Assembly (NCBI GenBank): GCA_026770575.1 | Contig: MU657166.1 | Location: forward strand, 162,865-173,247 | DNA length: 10,383 nucleotides | DNA from: Pelagophyceae sp. CCMP2097 | Taxonomy: Eukaryota > Sar > Pelagophyceae | Direction of reading: 5' to 3' | Shown here: positions 1 through 6,411 of the stretch, piece after piece | Numbering within the stretch: the stretch's first letter is position 1 | Layout of the letters: each line of letters opens with the position of its first letter | Position numbers and translations under genes: made by a program | The notes under the pieces: model-generated | Databases searched by the model: none | Told to the model about the DNA's origin: nothing | Seen by the model: only the letters and a program-made list of their open reading frames with translations

Positions 1-1095
1 TGATTCCTTATCCAGGATGGACGAGAGGCGCTGATTGAGGACAGATTCAAAGAGTTTTCCCACGACCGAAAGAAGGGAGATGAGACGGTAGTTCGCCCAG
101 TCGGTCTTGTCACCGGATTTGAATATGACCGCAACAGCTGCCTGGCCCCAATCCGATGGCGGTTTGCCCGATAGTAAGACTTCATTGAATAAAACCACGA
201 GCATCGACGCGATAGGTTCGGCAGCGATTTTGAGAATGTCGGTTGAAATATGGTCGAGCCCAGATGCTTTCCCATACTTCAGGTTCTTGATGGCCTTAAG
301 AATTTCGTCAACATTAATGCGGTGATCAGCGGGGCCATCGTACAGAGAGAAGCGTTTGATTCGCTCGTGGGCGTCACGCTGTCGCGCTCTCTCGCCGATA
401 TTGAATGTGCTGCCAGCAGGTGGGGCATCGTCGCCAAGCTTATCGTATTCGCATCGAAATTTTTCGCACACAGCGGGGGCATCCTGGGTAGATGTGCCGT
501 CGTCATTCCTGAGTTCAACGCCCTTTGCGGCAGCGCTAAAAGGTTGCTTAGCACGGCCCAAGATAACGTTCCATAGCGTCTTCCGTTTGCCCTTATCCTT
601 CGATAACTCTATGAGTTTCGCATTCTCCAGGCCCATATAGGCTCCATGAGATTTCCTGGACTCGCGTTTCATACGAACCTTAAGGGCTTTTAGTTGCTGG
701 TCTCTTGCGGGGTTGGCGACTCCGGCAGTTTTGTCCACCAGCTGGTGACGCCGCAATTCCAGGATTTGCTTCCGAATTGCATCTATCCCCGGAGTCCACC
801 ATGGTTGATAGTTCTTGGGGCGGTGTTGGGCCTTGGAAGCAACAGAGGGGGCGACCGTGGTGAGGGCATTTAAGATAAGGTCCCTAGTCACCGACCACAA
901 GTGCTCAGTCGCCTGACCCTCCTCAATTTTGCCATTCAGCATGGCGTCTGTTGCCAATTGCGTGATGAGGTTATTTAAGGCCTCGTGGTGCAACCGCGCA
1001 ACCTTTCTATTATAGGGGTACTCGGTTTGATGAGATCGAGCGTTTTCCTCGGCGTGCGGGCGCCCCCGTCGAGACTTCTTCGTACCATGTGTCGG
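1..1095 (-). pseudogene. Reverse transcriptase ORF, N-terminal part (LINE ORF2)
   Basis: An open frame of about 365 codons runs off the window. Near 270-240 it reads KYGKASGLDHISTDILK, the entry block of LINE reverse transcriptases (usual form N-KA-G-D-I-ELLK). It continues as PPSDWGQAAVAVIFKSGDK, then NYRLISLLSVVGKLFE, then QRLSSILDKES at the edge. These match RT blocks 1-2 (usual P-FK-GD...NYRPISLLS...KIFE...RL); L replaces the usual P in NYRP. Upstream lies the linker, with QPWWTPGID near 800-780, comparable to the WW linker motif of many elements. The catalytic YxDD block would lie outside the window. No start codon is near the upstream end, so this is the continuation of a longer broken ORF. 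The enzyme would copy its own RNA at the target site. Confidence 0.88.
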
Positions 1096-1363
1096 TCACG
1101 TCTGCTTCATCAAACCATGCCCTTAAAGGCCCGCGCTGCGCGATGCCAGCGCCGATATCGTTGGAAACGGGAAATTTTGCTTGCTCGAGTTTGAGCGTCG
1201 TGCTCTTCGTGTAGGCCTCCCCCCAGAGACTCATTGGGGCCACGTGTTGGTCTCGCCTGCTTCATCATCCTGTACCATCAACTTCCTAGGCAGCGCGATA
1301 CAGACGCTGTTATGGCTTGCTCTGGAACATGGAGCCTCTGGGCGAGTAGAATATGTTCACAAA
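1013..1363 (-). pseudogene. Upstream pieces of the LINE ORF in shifted frames
   Basis: Two shorter open pieces precede the RT frame. One (about 1363-1238) includes VCIALPRKLMVQDDEAGE. The other (1243-1013) includes GPLRAWFDEADVTDTWYEE. The second overlaps the start of the RT frame, and the two fit head to tail if one indel is allowed near 1085. They are assigned to the element by position and continuity, not by a recognised motif, so the endonuclease-RT junction is only inferred. They could also be unrelated host sequence into which a 5'-truncated LINE inserted. Confidence 0.4.
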
Positions 1364-1690
1364 AAAGGTTAAAACTGTTTAATCAAATCTCGAATCCTTA
1401 ATCACCACCGCCGTTAGCCCGCGCCGCGCCTCGAGGACGCGGGCGCGCTCGCATAACCAGGCCTCCCGCTGCGACGCCCGATAGTAGAGGCGTTTTAGAC
1501 CCTCGCAAACTTTTGGAAATCGCTCTCTATGTTTGCACTTTCGCGTTTACCTGGGATTTACGGGGTACGGACTGATTTCGATACCCAAAAAAAATCGACG
1601 CTCCGCGACCCGGCCTCGGGTCCACAGACCGGCTACGGGAATTTTAGTACGCGCGTTCGCTACGTCACGGTCGGTCCTATGGCATGGCGC
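1364..1690. other. No supported gene
   Basis: Mixed composition, with an A8 run near 1587-1594 and GC-rich patches. Short ORFs on both strands show no recognisable motif and no consistent third-position bias. Nothing further can be supported. Confidence 0.5.
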
Positions 1691-1691
1691 A

Positions 1692-2105
1692 TCAAACGTT
1701 TCGATTAACCTTACTGACCCAGGGTCCAAAATCTGGCCTAGTTAAACGACTCGGAGCGGCCACGCAAACGCACGGGGGCCATCCCATGCCAGAGCCGTCC
1801 GCGGCGGCGCGAGCATCCGTGACGTGGCTGCGGCAGCCGCAGGATGCGCGCATGGCCCGTCGGAATCTTAGAGGGTGACCGTGGCCCTGAAAATGACTCG
1901 GATGATTGTAGAAATAAAAATGGTCGGCGTCGACTGCATGCGCCGGCCCGAAAGAGCTCGCAGAGAGACAACCCTCAAGCCAATCTTCCTCAATGTCGAA
2001 AATGAACTGATCGCGTGGCGAGTGCACAATGATGACATTTTTGTTCTCATGTGGCCGCGGGGCCGTCAATGCGGTCTGGGTCGCCAGCAGCTCCGTGTGA
2101 CTGGG
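1692..2105 (-). CDS. Possible coding exon, function unknown
   Basis: The minus-strand frame from about 2105 to the TGA at 1692 reads like folded protein. It includes HTELLATQTALTAPRP, then KNVIIVHSPRDQFIFDIEED, then a His/aromatic-rich part (HFYFYNHPSHFQGHGHP), and ends in an Ala/Gly/Cys-rich tail. Third positions are G/C-rich at both ends (roughly 80 percent by hand count) but near 55 percent in the middle. The same frame stays open upstream to 2258, where it becomes Gln-rich and antisense to the better-supported plus-strand gene, so the true 5' end is unresolved. A plus-strand frame at 1786-1878 also has a coding-like bias, so strand assignment is not certain. No family is recognised. Confidence 0.35.
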   Translation of the reverse strand, partial: PSHTELLATQTALTAPRPHENKNVIIVHSPRDQFIFDIEEDWLEGCLSASSFGPAHAVDADHFYFYNHPSHFQGHGHPLRFRRAMRASCGCRSHVTDARAAADGSGMGWPPCVCVAAPSRLTRPDFGPWVSKVNRNV

Positions 2106-2181
2106 GCACGGTTTGCGAGTGCTGCTGCAGGAGCAAGCCGCTCGTCTTCTGCGGCTGCAGGGGGGGGGCTGCAAAGTCGTC

Positions 2182-2220
2182 TGCTGCAGGGACTGCTTCG
2201 ATTGCTGCAGGGACTGCTTC
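2182..2220 (+). repeat. 21-nt in-frame tandem duplication (CCRDCF unit)
   Basis: An identical 18-nt block occurs at 2182-2199 and 2203-2220, a period of 21 nt or seven codons. In the local coding frame each copy reads Cys-Cys-Arg-Asp-Cys-Phe followed by Asp or Lys. The duplication keeps frame and doubles a cysteine cluster. Confidence 0.85.
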
Positions 2221-2434
2221 AAGTTCCAGCTCAACGACGTTTCGCCCGCGCTGCTCACCAGGGCGCGGGTCGGTGCCCGTGAGCACCGGCTGGCGCTGCC
2301 CCAAGTGCCAGCTCGGCCACGACGAAACGCGCCACACGAACGGCAACCCTGATGCGAACGAGGTGGATTGGCTCCTCGAGAATGTGCGGCGTGCCGTCGA
2401 AATGTTGCGACGGGAAGTCAAGGCGGCGGCCGAC

Positions 2435-2980
2435 GGACAAGGCGCGGACCCGCCGCGCGGGGCCGGCGGCGCATCTACTGCCGACGACTGGGCCACGACG
2501 GCGCGCGCGGCGACGGGCGCGGGAGTAGACGAGGGCTCGGAGGGGCCGTTTGAAGGACAAGGCCCCACGGGGGCCAACGGACAAAGCTCGGCGCCGCCGT
2601 GCGGGACCGGCTGCGCATCGACTACCGACGACCGGGCGACGACGGCGCGCGCGAGGACTGGCGCGGCAGCGGAGGAAGGCTCGTAGGAGCCGTTTGACGG
2701 ACACGGCTGACTAGACATTTGCAGCCACGCCGTCGCGCGGCGCGTCGGCGTGCAGCAGGTGCACCACACACGGGGCGCCACGGCGTGCGCGACGACCGGC
2801 GCCCCGGCGGGCGCGGCAGCGGACGAGGGCTCGGAAGAGGAGGCCGGCCGCGGCAGCCGACCAACCATTTGCAGCCACGCCGCCGCGCGGGCTGGTGGCG
2901 CCATGGCGGGAGATTGATGGGCCACAGCGGTGGGCGCGGCACGAACGGAGAGCCTGGTGGAGGCGCCTGAGGCTGGAGAC
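2435..2980 (+). repeat. Four degenerate intragenic repeats
   Basis: Units begin near 2435, 2555, 2699 and 2848, each opening with a GGACAAGG/GGACACGG/CGCGGCAG-like start. Their translations share an A-T-A-R/G-A...DEGSE core; ATTARAATGAGVDEGSEG is the clearest copy. A 17-bp block, CATTTGCAGCCACGCCG, is identical at 2716-2732 and 2866-2882, and GACGAGGGCTCGGA recurs at 2528 and 2822. In-frame stops sit in units 2, 3 and 4, while unit 1 is open. This fits loss of coding constraint after amplification. Confidence 0.75.
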
Positions 2981-3694
2981 TCGACGCAGTTTTGGGCGGA
3001 ACGTCGGACCCGAGTCAAGTCGGACGAAATAAGTTTGAGGCCGACGAGGACGACCAGACGTGGCTGCTGTCGCGGATCGGCGAAGTTGTCGTGCTGTTGG
3101 AGAAGCTGCGGTGCCACAAGGAGCGGACGTGGCACTTTGCGCGGTACGAGAAGCACGTGCTCGCGATTGTTTTAGCCGACGGAAGGACCGGCGGACATGT
3201 CTGTCGGACAACTGGGACAAGCTGGCGCCGCGCAAGAACAAGGAGGTGTGCTGCGAGGGCATGCAGTTGGAAATCTCGGTGGGCGGCTCCTACTTCATCC
3301 AGAACCCGCCTGCTGGCGTCCGGACGCTTTATCCCGGCGTCGACTGGTCTCTCTGGTCGCTGGGGAAGATGGCGGCTCGTCGTCTTCAACTTCCAGGTCG
3401 CCTGCGACGATTCGCGACAGAACCCCTTCTCGGTCCGGTCCGTCATGGAGCTGCACCCCAAGGAAAAAGTCCGCGGGACCTCTACGACGGCCGGCCGCGG
3501 CCGACGCAGCGGCCGCGATGGCCGTGGAGGCTGTCGCTCGGCGAGGCCGGCTGCGAAAACCAAGACGACCGGGGCACTTGGAAGCAGGGTCCGCGCCTCA
3601 TATGGTCCCAAGTATACGTATCGAGTTGGCAACAATTCTATTGAGACGTCGTCAAATGTTCGGCCCGGTGTATTTCGGCGCGCATGCCACGAGA

Positions 3695-3712
3695 TTTTTT
3701 TTTAAAAAAAAA
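3695..3712. repeat. Perfect T9A9 palindrome at a composition boundary
   Basis: Nine T are followed directly by nine A. It lies about 50 bp after the TGA at 3642-3644, exactly where GC-rich coding-like sequence gives way to about 1 kb of AT-rich repeats. It could act as a transcript-end or nucleosome-excluding element, or simply mark a junction of inserted DNA. Only its sequence is certain. Confidence 0.8.
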
Positions 3713-4500
3713 TGGATCGAGCTCAAGTCTTACGTATCAAAATTGGAACTCATACGAAGTATACTGACCATGCAGACCGAGCTATGGAATTTTACGGATC
3801 GAGCTCGAGTTATAACGAACCAAGTACATAACTTGAAAATAATTGTATATGTATTTTGCAGCCAGAGCTCGAGTTAGTTTTGGAAATTTTAAAAACTTTA
3901 ACTGATTTTGAAGATCGAGCTTTAATTTAGGTGAACTAAGTTTAGGATTTTAAAGAGGATTTCTCGGATTGATGTCGATTATTAACCCAGAGACATATTT
4001 TTTAGTAAAGTATCAATTTTTTATGGAGCAAGTGCGGTACTTTAAAAATATTTCGCGGATTTTTTGAACAGAGCGGCAGGTATTTTATTTTTATACGGAA
4101 TTTGCGCATCGAGCTCTTATGCAGATGTACCAAGTTTAGGATTAAAAAATGTTCATCTAATTTTAAAATATTTATTTAATTTTGCAGATCAATCTCGAAC
4201 TTATATGGACCGATTGCAGGACTTAAATTAACATTTAGCGGATCTGACTATCGATATCAAACGGACCAAGCTCAGGATTTTAAAATAAATTGAACATTTA
4301 TAGATTTTGTGGATGGAGCTTGAGTTTATACTGACAGAGGGCAGGACTTAAAATATGCTGCGGTCTTTTCGGCTGTCGACGAGTTCGAGTTTTAATGGAC
4401 AATTATAGGACTTAAGGAATGAGACTTTTCGTTAATATACCGGAATGAGGTTGGATGCAGAAGATTAAAAAATATTCTCAATCGTTTTTAATGGAGCAAT
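3713..4500. repeat. Degenerate tandem repeat array, GATCGAGCTC-type units
   Basis: AT-rich sequence without supported genes, in which a motif near GATCGAGCTCGAGTT recurs in recognisable form. Clear copies are at 3715, 3797, 3865, 3913, 4108, 4188, 4311 and 4380, with weaker ones near 3967, 4023, 4241 and 4447. Spacing is about 50-85 bp. The following part of each unit tends toward a GGACCAAG or GCAGGACTTAAAATATTT pattern, for example at 4133, 4215, 4262 and 4340. The copies are strongly diverged, so the array is old. It reads in the same orientation throughout. Confidence 0.65.
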
Positions 4501-5073
4501 CGGATCTAAGGGTATGTTTATTTAAACAGTCTCCGTAGAGTGCATTTTATTAGAAGACGAAGAAGATGAAGAAGGGACTCTGGCAGATTATGCGGACCTT
4601 GCGATTCAAACTTATTACATATTGAAGATCTATAACTTTACTTTAGGCTCTCAAGCATTGTAATACCACATTTTTCGACGGCGGAGCCGCCTGTGCAGCC
4701 AGTTTCTCCGCGGGCGCCACCCCTGAAGAGATACCCCGGGGTCCGAGCACACGACATCCTTTAATTACCATGGCGCACCGGAGGTATAGGTGGCAATATA
4801 GGATGTATACAATTTTTGGCACTGTATTATACTGTATATACATGTATATACATATACACTCGTATATGCAATGTATTTAGACTTATTTTTTTGTTACATC
4901 GCGTAAACGGCCGCATAGGTGCGCGACGTCGAGGCGAGAATCCGATGCGCTTTTAAAGCGGATCGTTGAGCTCCTGGGGGGTAAAAAGTAAAATATAATT
5001 TAGGAGGCTAGTCGGGGGTCCCTAGTTGAGGGTCCCTAGTTGGGGTTCAGCGCTCCAGTCACTGGCATGTCCA
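4501..5073. other. Intergenic stretch with TATA/CATA microsatellite
   Basis: No gene is supported here. A minus-strand ORF at 4643-4843 has no recognisable motif and runs into a microsatellite. A TATACATG/TATACATA-type simple repeat spans about 4820-4870. A palindrome CGCTTTTAAAGCG lies near 4948-4960. Confidence 0.5.
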
Positions 5074-5351
5074 CTAAAATCCCCGGAGGGGTCGATTTAA
5101 GGCTAGTTGGGGGGTTGCGTCCACCCAGACCACCAGCCGCTCCAGGGCGGAGGCCATCGCGGACCGATTCGCGGTCCAGCGACGACCGAAAACGCTGTAA
5201 TTTCCCAGGGTTTGCACCCAAATATCAATATACACGACTGTATATATTGCTGTCCAAAAAATCAATATTTTGGTCACTGTATATACATGTATAATACTGT
5301 ATATACATATACTGTATATACAAAACAAAATACAGTGCCGCCTATAACCGG
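4778..5351. repeat. Imperfect inverted repeat plus internal direct repeat
   Basis: 4778-4795 (CCGGAGGTATAGGTGGCA) is inverted at 5336-5351, whose reverse complement is CCGGTTATAGGCGGCA. Just inside, a ~50 bp block beginning CAATTTTTGGCACTGTAT at 4810 recurs in direct orientation at 5262-5311 as CAATATTTTGGTCACTGTAT, followed by the same tract of TATA units. The ~575 bp between could be a small non-autonomous element (MITE-like). The termini are short and no flanking duplication was identified, and microsatellite slippage explains part of the similarity. Confidence 0.4.
5016..5043. repeat. 14-bp tandem duplication
   Basis: GGGTCCCTAGTTGA is followed at once by GGGTCCCTAGTTGG. A related CTAGTTGGGG is found at about 5103. 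No function is suggested. Confidence 0.8.
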
Positions 5352-5544
5352 AGGTACTGTAGACCCTCCAAGGGCGCCTTTTAAAGGGCCGTATGTTGGT
5401 GCAGTCGTTTAGAGGGCACTTTGAAACGCGAGTAGGCTGGCTTAGTTTAAGTCCCATTTCGATGTCGATGGCGCAGCGGCGAAAGAAGGACCGGCACACC
5501 CGGCCCAAGCCCCGCACCACCCTCGCAACCGCGTGCAGCAGCAC
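5074..5544 (-). CDS. Possible ORF with hydrophobic segment, unknown function
   Basis: A 156-codon minus-strand frame starts in the 5456-5560 repeat. The first part, about 30 codons, is Cys/Arg-rich (LLHAVARVVRGLGRVCRSF) with almost all third positions G or C. The frame then crosses the AT microsatellite, giving a long Ile/Tyr/Val/Cys-rich hydrophobic stretch that could look membrane-spanning but may be only translated simple repeat. The end reads WTANRSAMASALERLVVWV and stops at 5074. The frame begins at GTG (5544-5542) and is open further upstream to about 5600 without an ATG, so an upstream exon or a chance ORF are both possible. Only the first part is supported by a second copy at 9755-9855. 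Confidence 0.25.
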   Translation of the reverse strand: MLLHAVARVVRGLGRVCRSFFRRCAIDIEMGLKLSQPTRVSKCPLNDCTNIRPFKRRPWRVYSTSGYRRHCILFCIYSICIYSIIHVYTVTKILIFWTAIYTVVYIDIWVQTLGNYSVFGRRWTANRSAMASALERLVVWVDATPQLALNRPLRGF

Positions 5545-5560
5545 GCTGCATACAATTGTG
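5456..5560 (-). repeat. Copy 1 of a ~100-bp dispersed repeat with a conserved frame
   Basis: This segment matches 9755-9855 in the same orientation with scattered substitutions and one 3-nt gap. In the minus-strand frame it reads VCSVLLHAVARV...RVCRSFFRRCAI, against VCSMLLCAVARV...RVCRSFLRRCAI in the other copy. Many differences are silent or conservative (F/L, I/V, M/I) and the gap is in frame. A plus-strand frame (MAQRRKKDR...) is also open for about 30 codons, but most substitutions there change the residue. Confidence 0.8.
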
Positions 5561-5621
5561 TAGGTGCGCGTCTTGTTTTTGTTTAGCGACCAAGGGTTCC
5601 GCGCGGATAGAACTGCGAATT

Positions 5622-5645
5622 AGACAGACAGACGGACGGACGGAC
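5622..5645. repeat. GACA/GACG tetranucleotide microsatellite
   Basis: Six consecutive tetramers, AGAC three times then GGAC three times, make a short simple repeat in non-coding sequence. Confidence 0.8.
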
Positions 5646-5674
5646 AAAATTGCGAATGGGAGATCTTCAATAAC

Positions 5675-5724
5675 GACCCCCGGAAAGGGGCCTAGATTAC
5701 ATCGAATCCAACGCCCCGGGGGTC
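5675..5724. other. Hairpin-forming inverted repeat
   Basis: GACCCCCGG at 5675-5683 and its exact reverse complement CCGGGGGTC at 5716-5724 enclose a 32-nt loop. The stem is nine pairs, almost all G-C. No U-tract follows, so it is not a typical bacterial-type terminator. A smaller hairpin (GGACCG/CGGTCC, 5-nt loop) is at 5161-5177. Confidence 0.55.
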
Positions 5725-6106
5725 TGAAAAGGTCCTCTCTTCATACCCCGGGGACGTATCTGGCAAATTTGAAAGAGAACAGGATTAACGCCGACATCCG
5801 ATGTATTGCCGCTCGGGCGGCGGGCGGCAGTCTAGCCCGCGCTCTCGAGTGCAAGATGCGGTGACTCGCGTGCTTCCGTGGGTGTTGTGATTATAAACGG
5901 ACTCTTTTGTAAACAGGTCAGGATCGGAGGGGATTCCCCTGGGATCCTGCCCGGGTGGTCCGGACCCTTGGCGCGGGCTCCGACGCCGGGTGGAGGTCGG
6001 CGCGTGGTTCGGGGGGCTTGTGCGGTGCTCCGACTCCAATCAGATCTTCTATCCGACATCACGCGGCGGAGCGCGAAGCGAACAAAATTTAGGGATCTCT
6101 CGGTGA
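5725..6106. other. No supported gene
   Basis: Open frames exist on both strands (a minus-strand one covers 5832-6380), but codon-position bias is weak and no motif was recognised. A near-palindrome AGGGGATTCCCCT is near 5932. Confidence 0.4.
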
Positions 6107-6355
6107 AGGCACGTCCAAAAGACAGAACCCGTGGATACTGATCGCAAGAGCGTCGAAAACTGTGATGGGGAGGTGCCTTCAGAATGGCGATTCGACAACT
6201 ACGGGTCGAGGGGCGGCTCCATCTTGAATTCTGTTTCCGAGTTCGTGTCTCACGGTCACGAGATCCTCTGCTTTTCCGGGACTTTGCCGCGCGCTCAACC
6301 CTTTCAAATATGTTGTTTCTTGGCTCGACGTGGTCGGTGGGGGGTTGAGGGATGA
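6107..6355 (+). CDS. Weak candidate exon, function unknown
   Basis: An 82-codon plus-strand frame between TGA 6104-6106 and a TGA ending at 6355. The middle reads like protein (EWRFDNYGSRGGSILNSV, then EFVSHGHEILCFSGTLP). There is no ATG at its start, and third-position G/C is only about 60 percent. An antisense frame (5832-6380) is longer but no better supported. Confidence 0.2.
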   Translation, partial: RHVQKTEPVDTDRKSVENCDGEVPSEWRFDNYGSRGGSILNSVSEFVSHGHEILCFSGTLPRAQPFQICCFLARRGRWGVEG

Positions 6356-6411
6356 TCGTCGCACAAGAAAGACCGCCCACCGTTTCTCGATGGACCTTTT
6401 AGAGGGCTGAA

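Larger units (their letters stand above)
1..1363 (-). mobile_element. LINE-type (non-LTR) retrotransposon fragment
   Basis: The minus strand carries the part of a LINE ORF2 that leads into and includes the first reverse transcriptase blocks; the 3' part lies beyond the left edge. The reading frame is clean from 1095 to 1. Upstream, the sense continues in two other frames (about 1013-1243 and 1240-1363), so the copy is frame-broken at least twice. The breaks lie near a run of six C at 1219-1224 and near the C-rich stretch around 1064, typical places for indels. No apurinic endonuclease catalytic motifs and no target-site duplication were seen. Recognising it as a LINE rests on family knowledge of the RT blocks; the 5' limit at 1363 is only where open sequence ends. 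Confidence 0.85.
2049..3644 (+). pseudogene. Broken gene: Cys-rich/zinc-motif protein with Ala-Thr-Glu repeats
   Basis: Plus-strand coding signal runs through several frames with G/C third positions near 80 percent. 2113-2270 (frame 1) encodes a Cys-rich segment with CCRDCFDCCRDCF. 2280-2440 (frame 2) has STGWRCPKCQLGHDETRH, a C-x2-C-x3-H-x4-H pattern that could bind zinc, followed by an amphipathic helix (EVDWLLENVRRAVEMLR). 2435-2980 holds four decayed repeats, with in-frame stops TAG 2684, TGA 2708 and TGA 2915. About 3000-3145 (frame 1) has DEDDQTWLLSRIGEVVVLLE. About 3180-3368 (frame 3) has LSDNWDKLAPRKNKEVCCEG and GVDWSLWSLGK. About 3369-3470 (frame 1) has RLVVFNFQVACDDSRQNPFS. About 3470-3644 (frame 3) ends in GTWKQGPRLIWSQ and the TGA at 3642-3644. 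A G9 run at 2160-2168 is a likely slippage site. One shift near 3144-3175 could instead be a 32-nt intron. The start is uncertain: ATG at 2049 is not in the main frames. The family is not recognised. Three stop substitutions suggest decay; sequencing indels may add to it. Confidence 0.6.

Noticed and set aside
1875..2282. Plus-strand 135-codon ORF
   Set aside because: The second half is a frame-shifted reading of the Cys-rich segment. The first half has no third-position bias and competes with a more protein-like minus-strand frame.
2047..3156. 369-codon minus-strand ORF
   Set aside because: It is Pro/Ala/Arg/Ser-rich with no motif. It is antisense to plus-strand segments with better third-position bias and protein-like motifs, so it is most likely a shadow of those.
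3713..4500. CRISPR array
   Set aside because: Repeats are diverged and irregularly spaced, with no constant repeat/unique spacer alternation, and the context is eukaryotic.
5462..5563. 33-codon plus-strand peptide (MSMAQRRKKDR...)
   Set aside because: Compared with copy 2, most substitutions alter residues in this frame, while the minus frame is better conserved and has a much stronger GC3 bias.
6085..6180. 5.8S-like rRNA fragment (GGATCTCTCGGTGAAGG)
   Set aside because: Only a short stretch resembles rRNA. The flanks do not follow any rRNA order that I can recognise.
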